The notes: generated from the letters alone by a model not told the origin. A stretch of DNA of 64,000 nucleotides from Methanolobus sediminis (GCF_031312595.1 NZ_CP133592.1:558001-622000); one strand, 5' to 3'; positions 18,816 through 26,065 are shown, numbered from the stretch's first letter. A program made the numbers and translations.

Positions 18816-18845
18816 GTCTGATAGAATTATTTCAGTAAACAATGT

Positions 18846-18853
18846 AATATAAA
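18846..18853 (-). promoter_or_regulatory. TATA box of the structured RNA
   Basis: TTTATATT on the minus strand, preceded by A-rich bases, at the right distance (about 25-30 bases) to start transcription just before the closing stem. Confidence 0.45.
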
Positions 18854-18971
18854 GTTTGTGAAATTGACCGGGATAGACAAGGTCTTTAGGAAATTATCCG
18901 GTTAATTGTAGATATTTCATAGCAAATAATCATTATATCCATTAAAAACCTATAATAGTATGGGGTTAATA

Positions 18972-19079
18972 ATGAATAACAACGCAATCATCAGTGCCAG
19001 GAAAGTAGGACTAATGTTCTTCCTTTATACCCTTATGCTGATGGCAATAGTCTTAATAGCAGGACTTGTCAATACCTGA
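18972..19079 (+). CDS. Tiny single-TM membrane protein, 35 aa
   Basis: Encodes 35 residues: a polar head (MNNNAIISARK) and one hydrophobic helix ending LYTLMLMAIVLIAGLVNT. It is a paralogue of the 30-residue protein at 7943-8035, sharing the LY-LM core and the AG--NT end directly before the stop. ATG 18960 is in frame and would add four residues. Function unknown; the size and topology suit a subunit stabiliser or membrane-protein regulator. Confidence 0.5.
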   Translation: MNNNAIISARKVGLMFFLYTLMLMAIVLIAGLVNT

Positions 19080-19163
19080 TAGTTTACGGCACCAGCAAAC
19101 TGAAGTATGCACATCAATTTACTAGTGCTTATTTACATTATTTCTATATTTGCATTCGTACGT

Positions 19164-19796
19164 TCAGGCAGTTGGAACTACGTAGGGTATTTCCTCATAA
19201 GGCTGGATTACCACAAATCCTTCACCCTTAAAGACCATCTGTATGCTTTCACCACTTGACCTTCCAACTAATGTTTTCAGGGAAATATCAGTTTTGATGT
19301 CAGGTGCTAAGTTTCCAGACCAGGCCACCGTTGCATTCGGATCGGTAAATACCGGTCTGTCAGGAGTTACCATAAGTGTAAGCGGGTCATAATGAGTCGT
19401 AATAGCAACCATGCCAGTGCCTTCAAATTTCACATTGAAAAGTCCCCCAGCCATCATTCCAGCCACTTTTTTCATCATTTTAATATCCAAGGTAATGCTT
19501 TCCTCAAAAGCCAGAAGGTCATTTCCATTCACATAGATTGCCTCATTTTTGAGGTTAAGTACGGATATTTTCTTGCCATTATCAGCAAGATAAACTTTCC
19601 CGGCACCTTCTGCTTTCGTAAGGGAAACTCCTTCACCGGTAACTGCTTTTTTCATCATCTTTCCAAGACCATGTTCCAGCACACCTTCTCTGGTGAATTT
19701 AACATCACCCAAGTATGCAACCATTGAACCTCTCGTGATCCATACATGACCATCAAGGTTTACTTCAAGCATGCGGTCTCTTTCCAGCTCGAGCAT
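19164..19796 (-). CDS. AIM24 family protein
   Basis: A 210-residue beta-rich protein of the AIM24 (formerly DUF124) family, recognised by [13 protein letters not shown] near the N-terminus, the [22 protein letters not shown] stretch, [10 protein letters not shown], and the C-terminal [24 protein letters not shown]. The family forms a tandem double-stranded beta-helix and is of uncertain function; the yeast mitochondrial member affects inner-membrane complexes. No signal peptide. ATG 19796 is used; the internal ATG at 19772 behind GGAAAGAG is an alternative. Confidence 0.85.
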   Translation of the reverse strand: MLELERDRMLEVNLDGHVWITRGSMVAYLGDVKFTREGVLEHGLGKMMKKAVTGEGVSLTKAEGAGKVYLADNGKKISVLNLKNEAIYVNGNDLLAFEESITLDIKMMKKVAGMMAGGLFNVKFEGTGMVAITTHYDPLTLMVTPDRPVFTDPNATVAWSGNLAPDIKTDISLKTLVGRSSGESIQMVFKGEGFVVIQPYEEIPYVVPTA

Positions 19797-19926
19797 ATAT
19801 AGTTGTGGGTATGTTCTATAATGACAGATTATTTTTCGATATTATGCACCCTTTTTTTTGGCTAGTAAGACTGATATAGTATTGTAAATAGTACTTTTAA
19901 CAGTACTACAAATTGAAGGTGCTTTT

Positions 19927-20070
19927 ATGACAACAACACTGCAAGAATCAAACGGTCAATACAGACTTACCATACCTAAAAATCTGATCGAGTATGAAGG
20001 TTTCAAGAAAGGTCAGAAATTCAATATCATAAAAGTACAAGGTTATCTTGCACTAGAACCGGTGCAATAG
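19927..20070 (+). CDS. AbrB/SpoVT-type DNA-binding domain protein, 47 aa
   Basis: A 47-residue protein whose whole length is one swapped-hairpin domain: GQYRLTIPKNLIEYEGFKKGQKF then NIIKVQGYLALEP. The pattern of beta strand, TIPK, short helix and KG-K-- is that of AbrB/MazE-like DNA binders. It could be a stand-alone transcription factor; no toxin gene follows. GGTG lies 7 bases before the start. The duplicated leader region begins just downstream. Confidence 0.75.
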   Translation: MTTTLQESNGQYRLTIPKNLIEYEGFKKGQKFNIIKVQGYLALEPVQ

Positions 20071-20095
20071 GGTTTTTTTGACATATTGATGCTTT

Positions 20096-20218
20096 GATAC
20101 GTCTGATAGCTTTGACCCTCTGTGAGCGATTGTAGTGAGAACTTGTCAAGGTGAAATATTTGTTTCGGATTTTATTCTTTGCATGCTTGTGAAGGGATAT
20201 AGGTAACAGTAAAAAAAC
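20096..20218 (+). repeat. Duplicated upstream element, copy 1
   Basis: Shares GATACGT-TGAT, GAGCGATTGT-GTGA-AAC and TTCGGATTTTATTCTTT-CATG-TT blocks with 22419-22551. In both places it precedes a secreted-protein gene and its second conserved leader block. Purpose unknown; it may carry an upstream transcript end or a regulatory site. Confidence 0.6.
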
Positions 20219-20279
20219 AAACTTTTTACAAAAATATTACCTTCGAGCTCATAAAATTTATTGATAATTACTATATACA

Positions 20280-20446
20280 ATGAAACACGAATTATTTATG
20301 GGAGTTTATATTGGTCTGTGGGGGTTGGCAAGGCATAACTGCCTCTTTTTTTGAATGTGGTGATTCTTGGCATGTCCTGCCTTATTGATAGTTGTCTCTA
20401 TAGATGTAGATGACTCTTCATATTTTAACATAAGGTGGGAGGAATA
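20280..20446 (+). promoter_or_regulatory. Duplicated structured leader, copy 1
   Basis: About 140 bases closely matching 22691-22828. A TATATACA element at 20272-20279 would start transcription near 20300, leaving a leader of about 145 nt before the start at 20447. The leader holds a short hairpin, GGCA (20327-20330) with TGCC (20340-20343), followed by T7 (20346-20352), which looks like an attenuator or terminator, and a second GGCA/TGCC hairpin at about 20369-20381. The first hairpin covaries with copy 2. Confidence 0.55.
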
Positions 20447-20962
20447 ATGAGAATTAAACAAAATATTACATTTTGTGGTATAGCTTTGATATTCCTGATA
20501 ATGTTTACAGGAATTGCTGTAGCACCTCCAGTGGATGCACCAGCCATTAGTTTTGAGAAATCTACATTGGGCACAGACGGAGTTTGGTATGATGCCGATG
20601 TAGCACCTGGACCATCCATCCCTATTGGTGGATCGGTTGAGTGGAAATATGTGGTTACAAACATTGGTAATGTGCCTTTGACCGATATTTATGTTGATGA
20701 TGATCAGATTGGTAATGTCGCCTATATAGCGACACTTGAAGTAGGTCAATCCGTGACAGTTACCGTCTCTGGTGTAGCTGTAGCTGGCCAATACGAAAAT
20801 ATTGGTTCTGCTTCAACTTCATACTATTCAATATATCTCTATGAAGAGGATCCCAGCCACTATTATGGTTATGACAATAAAATACCAGAATTCCCAGCAA
20901 TTGCACTCCCTATAGTTGCAATTATTGGACTTGCATTCATAATGCAGCGTAGAAGAAACTAA
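20447..20962 (+). CDS. Secreted PEF-CTERM protein with DUF11-like domain
   Basis: A 171-residue exported protein. It has an N-terminal signal peptide (ITFCGIALIFLIMFTGIAVA), an Ig-like DUF11/DUF7507-type domain (GGSVEWKYVVTNIGNVPLTDIYVDDD then LEVGQSVTVTVSG), a Tyr-rich linker, and the C-terminal sorting signal IPEFPAIALPIVAIIGLAFI followed by basic residues. That tail is a PEF-CTERM, processed by an archaeosortase and linked to surface anchoring in Methanosarcinales. The start at 20447 has GGGAGG upstream. The archaeosortase is not in this window. Confidence 0.85.
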   Translation: MRIKQNITFCGIALIFLIMFTGIAVAPPVDAPAISFEKSTLGTDGVWYDADVAPGPSIPIGGSVEWKYVVTNIGNVPLTDIYVDDDQIGNVAYIATLEVGQSVTVTVSGVAVAGQYENIGSASTSYYSIYLYEEDPSHYYGYDNKIPEFPAIALPIVAIIGLAFIMQRRRN

Positions 20963-20963
20963 T

Positions 20964-20982
20964 TGAAGGGAATATCCCTTCA
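20964..20982 (+). terminator. Hairpin terminator of the PEF-CTERM gene
   Basis: TGAAGGGA and TCCCTTCA form a perfect 8-bp stem around an ATA loop directly after the stop codon. T-rich sequence follows shortly. Confidence 0.55.
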
Positions 20983-21109
20983 CCCTATTTTATACTGTAT
21001 GATTTGTTGAAGAATAGAGATAAACTGAACTTTGATTAAAAATATCTGTTGTTTATAAATCTTAATATGAAATAACATATATTTGAAACAATTTTAACAT
21101 GAAAAGGAG

Positions 21110-21137
21110 AACACCGGCAAAACAAACCGGTGTTTTA
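21110..21137 (+). terminator. Hairpin with T-run
   Basis: AACACCGG (21110-21117) pairs with CCGGTGTT (21127-21134) and is followed by T residues. A TTTATAAAT element about 55 bases upstream suggests it could end a very short transcript of its own. Confidence 0.4.
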
Positions 21138-21287
21138 TGAAGTACCAATCCCTAGTCTTACCCAAACCAATTATAGATAGTAATACTTAAAATATAAATT
21201 ATTGCTTAACAGTGTTACTTGACAAAAAGATGGATTTTATACATATCTAATCAAAATGGTTATTCTGCAGAATAATTGAAAATTGCA

Positions 21288-21361
21288 TGAGGCATGTGAT
21301 TTAGGGAGTGGTGGGTTATTGTATGGGGGTGGTAGGTAAAATGAGATGTGTACATGCCTCA
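21288..21361. ncRNA. Stem-loop with G-rich loop, possible small RNA
   Basis: TGAGGCATGT (21288-21297) and ACATGCCTCA (21352-21361) are perfect 10-bp complements enclosing a 54-nt loop rich in GG/GGG runs (GGGAGTGGTGGG, GGGGGTGGTAGG). TATA-like elements lie on both sides, so the strand is unresolved. The rest of the 500-bp spacer shows no gene. Confidence 0.35.
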
Positions 21362-21461
21362 ATTTCAGTACGAGAGACTATTATTTATAGGTATCTATAA
21401 TAATATAATATAAAATGATTAATATATATCAAAAATCTACCAATCTACACAACGACAAAGT

Positions 21462-21659
21462 TCATCTATCTTTGAATCTAGTTCTATCGCCTTGATCATC
21501 AGCATTTGATTTTCCAGGACCGATATCTACTCCTATACCTGGCTGTTCACCATCTTCCCCATTATAATTTTCACCGCCTGATTCTTCCGTTCCATCAAAA
21601 TAAGCAGCAGCTATGAGCAAAATCAGTATCATGATTAGTACTTTTTTTACATTTCTCAT
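21462..21659 (-). CDS. Small membrane-anchored acidic protein, 65 aa
   Basis: A 65-residue protein with an N-terminal basic-hydrophobic anchor (MRNVKKVLIMILILLIAAAYF) and a hydrophilic Gly/Asp/Glu-rich tail (GTEESGGENYNGEDGEQPG) that would lie outside the cell. No cysteine lipobox. No family recognised. No clear ribosome binding site precedes ATG 21659, so the message may be leaderless. The in-frame sequence upstream (to 21749) contains a fragment of the tiny-ORF family seen at 22269 and 23672, and is probably not translated as part of this gene. Confidence 0.5.
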   Translation of the reverse strand: MRNVKKVLIMILILLIAAAYFDGTEESGGENYNGEDGEQPGIGVDIGPGKSNADDQGDRTRFKDR

Positions 21660-21722
21660 GTATGATAATATGTAATTATCTCTTATAATAAGGATATGAC
21701 AATTAGATTTTAAAGTAAAAGA

Positions 21723-21749
21723 CATGTCAGCTTCAGCATTCATCTGCAT
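21723..21749 (-). pseudogene. Fragment of the MKKN-ADKSFILN tiny-ORF family
   Basis: Nine codons reading MQMNAEADM, then SF, match the start of the peptides at 22269-22361 and 23672-23752. The similarity stops after about 12 codons, so this is a truncated copy. Confidence 0.35.
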
Positions 21750-21777
21750 GTAATGGAGAGTACGATTGTTAGCATTT

Positions 21778-22218
21778 CTACTTCGTAGATGCTTGAAATT
21801 CAGCTTCCACTGTTTTTAAGTCAATTGCTCCTAAGATTGCACTTTCCAATTTTTCAGGTTCATCTGTACCTATCCTGTATATCTTACCGTTTTTCATCTT
21901 AATCTCAACTGCATCAAAACCGGAAACATTGAATATCCACATTTTAGGCCATAGCCATAGTCTTATTCCCCAGCCATAATACCAATGATTCTTTACGGTT
22001 CTTGCTGAAACAATCTCATTAAGCGAAAACTTCTTACGAAATATGCCATAACCGAATTTTATTCCAAGGTATTTTTGGTCAATCGTTACGTTAAGGCTTG
22101 AAAATGAAAGGATAATTAACACAACGATTACCATCACAGCAAAGGTCATTGGTTCAAAATTTGTCGTTGGTAACATATATGCAAAAAGCAAAACAAGTGC
22201 AAGTACGACGTATCTCAT
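21778..22218 (-). CDS. Membrane protein with PH-like domain
   Basis: A 146-residue protein with two N-terminal transmembrane helices (YVVLALVLLFAYMLP and MTFAVMVIVVLIILSF) followed by a soluble domain with the pattern of bacterial/archaeal PH-like folds: LNVTIDQKYLGIKFG, FSLNEIVSARTVK, then VSGFDAVEIKMKNGKIYRIGTDEPEKLESAI. Such proteins are of unknown function at the membrane. ATG 22218 follows AAAAAGGA by 6 bases; the upstream ATG at 22251 lacks such a site. Confidence 0.65.
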   Translation of the reverse strand: MRYVVLALVLLFAYMLPTTNFEPMTFAVMVIVVLIILSFSSLNVTIDQKYLGIKFGYGIFRKKFSLNEIVSARTVKNHWYYGWGIRLWLWPKMWIFNVSGFDAVEIKMKNGKIYRIGTDEPEKLESAILGAIDLKTVEAEFQASTK

Positions 22219-22268
22219 TAAACGTCCTTTTTGAGTGTGATTATAGTTCATATTATTACGTTAGTTAG

Positions 22269-22361
22269 TCAGGTTAAAAGCTTTGCTTCCCACATCTCTA
22301 ACCTTTCCTTTACATGAGTATTCAAAATAAACGATTTGTCTGCTTTAACATTCTTCTTCAT
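22269..22361 (-). CDS. Tiny ORF, 30 aa (MKKN-ADKSFILN family)
   Basis: Thirty codons: MKKNVKADKSFILNTHVKER then LEMWEAKLLT. A second full copy (23672-23752) and a truncated one (21723-21749) occur nearby. GAGGG lies about 7 bases before the ATG, so this copy may be translated. The peptide is basic with an amphipathic helix and an LEMWE motif. I do not recognise it; it could be a real small protein or the conserved end of a mobile or decayed gene. Confidence 0.4.
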   Translation of the reverse strand: MKKNVKADKSFILNTHVKERLEMWEAKLLT

Positions 22362-22418
22362 ATAGTACCCTCAAATAGCTATGAAAGCTGCTAGGTAGGG
22401 ACTTTTTACGGTGGTTCA

Positions 22419-22551
22419 GGATACGTATGATCTGAAAAACGGTGCTGTTAGGAGCGATTGTGGTGACAACTCGTTAGGGTGCTTACTGAATAAATTGGTT
22501 CGGATTTTATTCTTTTCATGTTTAGGGGATGTAGGTAAGCAGAAAAAACGG
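22419..22551 (+). repeat. Duplicated upstream element, copy 2
   Basis: Matches 20096-20218 in several blocks (GATACGTATGAT, GAGCGATTGTGGTGA, TTCGGATTTTATTCTTTTCATG). It again lies upstream of the structured leader and a secreted-protein gene, though the gap to the leader is about 80 bases longer than in copy 1. Confidence 0.6.
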
Positions 22552-22690
22552 AAATCTTAAAATTTACAACACATGTTTTTCAGTAAATAATTGGATACTA
22601 TTATTTTACAGTTATCAGTGTCAATATTATTATATTCATATCATATATTATCCCACAACAGATATAATTATTTATTAATGTATAAATAGG

Positions 22691-22852
22691 ATGAAATACG
22701 AATTGTATATGGGAGTTCATATTGGTCTGTGGGGATTGGTAAGGCATAACTACCTATTTTTTTGAATATTGTGATTCTAGGCATGTCTTGCCTTGTCGAT
22801 AGTTGTCTCCATAGATGTAGATGACTCTATTGAACAATTTAAAGGGGAAGGA
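22691..22852 (+). promoter_or_regulatory. Duplicated structured leader, copy 2
   Basis: Counterpart of 20280-20446. TATAAATA at 22681-22688 would start transcription near 22710, giving a leader of about 140 nt. Its first hairpin is GGTA (22738-22741) with TACC (22751-22754), followed by T7 (22757-22763). Compared with copy 1 the third base pair changes from C-G to T-A with the loop AGGCATAAC unchanged, a compensatory substitution. The second hairpin is AGGCA/TGCCT at about 22779-22793. Confidence 0.55.
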
Positions 22853-23551
22853 ATGATGAATCGAATGGAAATTATCTTAGTCGTGCTCTGTGTCCTTCTA
22901 CTCACAACCGTTGGTGTGAGCGCCGCTGACGACCAGCAGAAGCTGCCTCCGAAGTATCGCGTGATACAGTTTGACGTGACATACTCCGGTGAGGTCGTCG
23001 GCGAGTTGAGCATAAACACTAATCAATGGACATACGTCCTGAATGCACACGGACTGGAACCCGGCACAGAATACTACTTCTACTCTCTGGGGCGGTTCCC
23101 CCAGATCAGTACAGGAACGGCTAATGAAAACGGCGATCTGCACTTGAAAGGCGAATGGCCGCAGGAGATAAATATTATAGAAAATGAGTTGTCAGCTCCT
23201 AAGTTTATTGTGTCGACAATACCGCTAACAGGCATCATTGCTTGGACACCGCAACTGACGGCAAAATGCCACATAGGACTGTTTCAGACGTCTGTCTGGG
23301 GCACGCTCACAGATTCCAATGGAAATCCGTTACCAGGCCAAACCATAAGGGTCGAGGGGTACGTGAAGAAAACTGACACATGGAGCGTGTGGTATTCGAT
23401 AGAAACCGATGCTTACGGCACATTTAAAAAGACAAAATTTGGTACCCCTGACTCTCTTCTGGTACGCTACCAAGGAGGCGAATATGATGGAACCCTGTAT
23501 CTTAGTACATGGGTCGTCCCTACTTTATCAGCAGTAGTTCCAGCATTTTGA
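22853..23551 (+). CDS. Secreted protein of unknown function, 232 aa
   Basis: Begins with a cleavable signal peptide (MEIILVVLCVLLLTTVGVSA, cleavage before ADDQQ). Residues about 35-105 look like a beta-sandwich domain (LNAHGLEPGTEYYFYSLG, GTANENGDLHLKGEWP). Residues about 150-225 resemble a carboxypeptidase-regulatory/transthyretin-like domain (GTLTDSNGNPLPGQTIRVEG, ETDAYGTFKKTKFG). No sorting tail or anchor, so it is probably released. GGGGAAGGA precedes ATG 22853. Its codons are more GC-rich than the surroundings (for example GACGACCAGCAGAAGCTG), suggesting recent acquisition. Confidence 0.65.
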   Translation: MMNRMEIILVVLCVLLLTTVGVSAADDQQKLPPKYRVIQFDVTYSGEVVGELSINTNQWTYVLNAHGLEPGTEYYFYSLGRFPQISTGTANENGDLHLKGEWPQEINIIENELSAPKFIVSTIPLTGIIAWTPQLTAKCHIGLFQTSVWGTLTDSNGNPLPGQTIRVEGYVKKTDTWSVWYSIETDAYGTFKKTKFGTPDSLLVRYQGGEYDGTLYLSTWVVPTLSAVVPAF

Positions 23552-23579
23552 AGTAATTGCGTACCATCATACGGGAAGT

Positions 23580-23645
23580 AAAGGGAAAACGTGCGGTAGT
23601 CAGAATGAAAGCACACATAAGGAGTGTTCACGCTTCCCTTTTCAT
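23580..23645 (+). terminator. Long hairpin terminator of the secreted-protein gene
   Basis: AAAGGGAA (23580-23587) plus CGTG (23590-23593) pair with CACG (23629-23632) plus TTCCCTTT (23634-23641), with a small internal bulge. T-rich sequence follows. Confidence 0.5.
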
Positions 23646-23671
23646 TTTACCTAATGTTTTGTTTTTTTCCG

Positions 23672-23752
23672 TCATAGTTCCCACATTTCCAACCTCTTTC
23701 TCACATGAGCATTCAGGATAAATGACTTATCAGCTTCAGCATTCTTCTTCAT
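23672..23752 (-). CDS. Tiny ORF, 26 aa (MKKN-ADKSFILN family)
   Basis: Twenty-six codons: MKKNAEADKSFILNAHVRKR then LEMWEL. It is a close relative of the 30-codon frame at 22269-22361 (differences A-E for V-K, A for T, R-K for K-E). No ribosome binding site is visible, so this copy may be decayed. Function unknown. Confidence 0.35.
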   Translation of the reverse strand: MKKNAEADKSFILNAHVRKRLEMWEL

Positions 23753-24015
23753 GCAACGTATCTTAGATAGCTCTGAATGCTGTCGGTTACTCTGAATCTA
23801 GTAGAAACTGTACAAACTCATCTAAAGAATATCTTGAAATATCAATCCTTCCTTCATTCCAAATATTGTTCATTTGCGATATACTTTTTCAAATAGAAAA
23901 AATAGTTTTGAACGCATACAGGAAGTTAACAGTGATAATTAACTTTTCACAGTCATTAATTTGATATACTCTCCTAACTAATAGATAATTGACCAATACA
24001 AGGAGTGTGGAAAAT

Positions 24016-24264
24016 ATGGTAAAGGTTACTTTAGTCCATTCGGAATGGTGTCATTTTTGCCCGACTGCAAAGAAAATGTGGCGAGAATTACATGAGCAGT
24101 GTGATTTTGAGTATGAGGAAGTAGAACTGGACACTCCTGAGGGTAAAGAACTTGCAAAGAAGTTCAAGATCCGCTCAATACCAACAACTATCATTGATGA
24201 CAAGGTTGCCTTTGTAGGAGTTCCAGACAAAGCACAGGCAAGTAATGTTTGTGACGCAAAATGA
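24016..24264 (+). CDS. Thioredoxin/glutaredoxin-like protein
   Basis: An 82-residue thioredoxin-fold protein with the redox motif CHFC at residues 12-15 (HSEWCHFCPTAKK) and the cis-proline loop IRSIPTT. Short archaeal thioredoxins of this kind reduce protein disulfides. The ATG at 24016 follows GGAGTGTGG; an earlier start at 23989 would add unrelated residues. Its stop overlaps the start of the thioredoxin reductase gene by 4 bases (ATGA), so the pair is an operon and the reductase is the likely electron donor. Confidence 0.9.
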   Translation: MVKVTLVHSEWCHFCPTAKKMWRELHEQCDFEYEEVELDTPEGKELAKKFKIRSIPTTIIDDKVAFVGVPDKAQASNVCDAK

Positions 24265-25184
24265 TAAACATGTACGATCTGATAATAATTGGCGGTGGAC
24301 CTGCCGGAATGACAGCGGCCATCTATGCTGTACGGTACGGCCTTAATACCCTTGTGCTTGAAAAGAACGTTGTTCCCGGCCAGATAGCAACTGCCGACAG
24401 GGTGGAGAATTACCCCGGATTCCCTTCCATTTCGGGAATGGAACTTATGAACAAGTTCAGGGAGCATGCGGAACATACCGGCGTTAAAATCCAGAATGCT
24501 GATGTCAAAACCGTTAAAGACGAAGATGACAAGAAGGTTGTCGTCACCGATAACGGGGATTTTGAAGCTATTGCAGTCATCGTTGCCACAGGTGCCAATC
24601 CAAGAAGACTTGGAGTTCCCGGTGAAGATAAATTCCTTACAAAAGGTGTATCCTACTGTGCCACGTGTGACGGTCCTTTTTACTCAGGACTGAATGTTAT
24701 CGTGGTAGGTGGTGGAGAGTCTGCAGTTACCGATGCACTCATACTTTCCGATATTGCCGAAAAGGTCTATGTAGTGCACAGGCGCGATGAGCTGAGAGCC
24801 TGTTCTCTTCTTCAGAAAAGAGCTTTTGATAAAGAGAATATCACATTCATCTGGGACACAGTTGTCCAGGAGATAAAAGGAAGTGACCTTGTAGAGAGGG
24901 TTGTCCTCAAAAACACAAAGACCAATGAACTGACTGAAATGGAGATTGACGGTATTTTCATCTATGTAGGTATTAACCCCAACACCTCTATGGTGGATGT
25001 TGAAAAGCAGGATGCGGGCTTCATCGTGACCGATGATAAGATGGAATGTTCCGTACCCGGTATATTTGCAGCAGGCGATTGCCGCAGAACTTCCATGTGG
25101 CAGGTAGTGACAGCTGTTTCAGATGGTGCGGTTGCAGCCATGTCGGCACATGAATATATTACATCTGTTAAATTTGACAGCTAA
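24261..25184 (+). CDS. trxB: Thioredoxin-disulfide reductase
   Basis: A 307-residue flavoprotein with the FAD-binding IIIGGGPAGMTAA at the N-terminus, the catalytic CATC disulfide (SYCATCDGPF), a second nucleotide-binding VVGGGESAV, and the terminal GIFAAGDCR FAD motif. It transfers electrons from NAD(P)H, or in some methanogens F420H2, to thioredoxin. The cofactor-binding arginine pattern (HRRDELRA) is the one associated with NADPH in TrxB, so NADPH is the more likely donor. Translation is coupled to the upstream thioredoxin gene. Confidence 0.95.
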   Translation: MINMYDLIIIGGGPAGMTAAIYAVRYGLNTLVLEKNVVPGQIATADRVENYPGFPSISGMELMNKFREHAEHTGVKIQNADVKTVKDEDDKKVVVTDNGDFEAIAVIVATGANPRRLGVPGEDKFLTKGVSYCATCDGPFYSGLNVIVVGGGESAVTDALILSDIAEKVYVVHRRDELRACSLLQKRAFDKENITFIWDTVVQEIKGSDLVERVVLKNTKTNELTEMEIDGIFIYVGINPNTSMVDVEKQDAGFIVTDDKMECSVPGIFAAGDCRRTSMWQVVTAVSDGAVAAMSAHEYITSVKFDS

Positions 25185-25213
25185 ATCCTTTCCATAAAAC
25201 AAAAGGTGAGTAA

Positions 25214-25633
25214 ATGACATGCGATGAAAAATTAAATGGTGCGGTTTGCCTGAACATATGCGCAGATTCCACGGCTGATGACCTGGAACCCATAGCAACT
25301 GCTGTACACGCTCTGATAGGGATCCCAACAACTATTCGCAGTCTCAATTGCAAGGGTATCCGTATGGAAAGAGGTGTGATCATTGACAGGGACTACACGG
25401 GACCGGTTCTTGAAGAGGTCATGAGAACAAACCAAAGTATCAGGGCAGTACCAAATGAAGGTGTTTATAAGGGCAAATCAGTTATGGTTGCGCCTATAAG
25501 AACAATCAGCGGAGAAGTTATCGGTGCGATTGGTGTTGTTGATATTGTTGCAGCCCTTGATATCCTGGTGATGTTCAGGGAATATCCTGGTATCATTGAT
25601 GAAGTAGAAGAATCTAGAAAAAGAATTCAGTGA
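25214..25633 (+). CDS. DUF2111 family protein
   Basis: A 139-residue soluble protein matching DUF2111, a family essentially confined to methanogens. Visible features: an N-terminal CADSTADDLEPIATAVHALIGIPTTIR segment, a central PVLEEV, and the GEVIGAIGVVDIVAALD beta-strand block, reminiscent of a small-ligand PAS/GAF-like fold. AAAGGTGAG precedes the start 30 bp behind trxB, so it probably belongs to the thioredoxin operon. Function unknown; cotranscription hints at redox sensing. Confidence 0.85.
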   Translation: MTCDEKLNGAVCLNICADSTADDLEPIATAVHALIGIPTTIRSLNCKGIRMERGVIIDRDYTGPVLEEVMRTNQSIRAVPNEGVYKGKSVMVAPIRTISGEVIGAIGVVDIVAALDILVMFREYPGIIDEVEESRKRIQ

Positions 25634-25719
25634 GTAAATACATAAGCATGTATCACTCAAATTATTTTTTTCAAAAAGCAAGTTTATTTTTAATTTTTTT
25701 TGCAAATTCTGCAGGTTAC

Positions 25720-25929
25720 TCAAAACTTCTTCAGAGTTTGATTTTTTAGTGCTCTGCTTATTACAAAAGCTACAATAGATATTGCTATTGCAAGTAATAC
25801 AACCATCAACACGTTTCCATTTTCTGCTGCCTTCATTAGACTATAGAAAAGAAACGCACTCAAAACCATACCAACAACCAGTAGTACCGCTGTCGGCATA
25901 CTGTATATTTTACCAAGTGGCCCTTCCAT
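25720..25929 (-). CDS. Small two-TM membrane protein, 69 aa
   Basis: Sixty-nine residues with two transmembrane helices (VLLVVGMVLSAFLFYSLM and VLMVVLLAIAISIVAFVISRAL) and a basic C-terminus. No family recognised and no clear ribosome binding site. It stands alone, converging on DUF2111, with a T-rich region between the two stops that could terminate both. Confidence 0.5.
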   Translation of the reverse strand: MEGPLGKIYSMPTAVLLVVGMVLSAFLFYSLMKAAENGNVLMVVLLAIAISIVAFVISRALKNQTLKKF

Positions 25930-26065
25930 AAACCCAACAACATTTTATCCATATTATAGTTTTCTATTCATTGCTCGTTCATCAATATTATAATATAGAT
26001 TCACTTTGATTTTTGTGAGGAGTTTAGCATAAGTATTTAATATGTGCAATCCAAATCAACTGAAA

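Noticed and set aside
20301-20343. Homology between the duplicated leader and the structured RNA at 18697-18815 (both have GTGGGGGT and AAGGCAT)
   Set aside because: The shared words are short, in different positions of the folds and not in equivalent stems, so common origin is not supported.
20280-20354. A 24-codon ORF beginning MKHELFMGVYIGLWG, with a twin at 22691-22765
   Set aside because: The TATA box abuts the ATG, so transcription would begin inside the frame. Five of eight differences between the copies change the amino acid, and two of those are the paired changes of the hairpin. RNA structure explains the conservation better than a peptide.
21077-21139. A 13-codon ORF (MKRRTPAKQTGVL) spanning the hairpin at 21110
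   Set aside because: The perfect inverted repeat with a T-run accounts for the sequence as a terminator; nothing supports translation.
21462-21749. A 95-residue form of the small membrane-anchored protein
   Set aside because: The first 30 codons contain the start of another tiny-ORF family and unrelated sequence; the natural anchor begins at ATG 21659.
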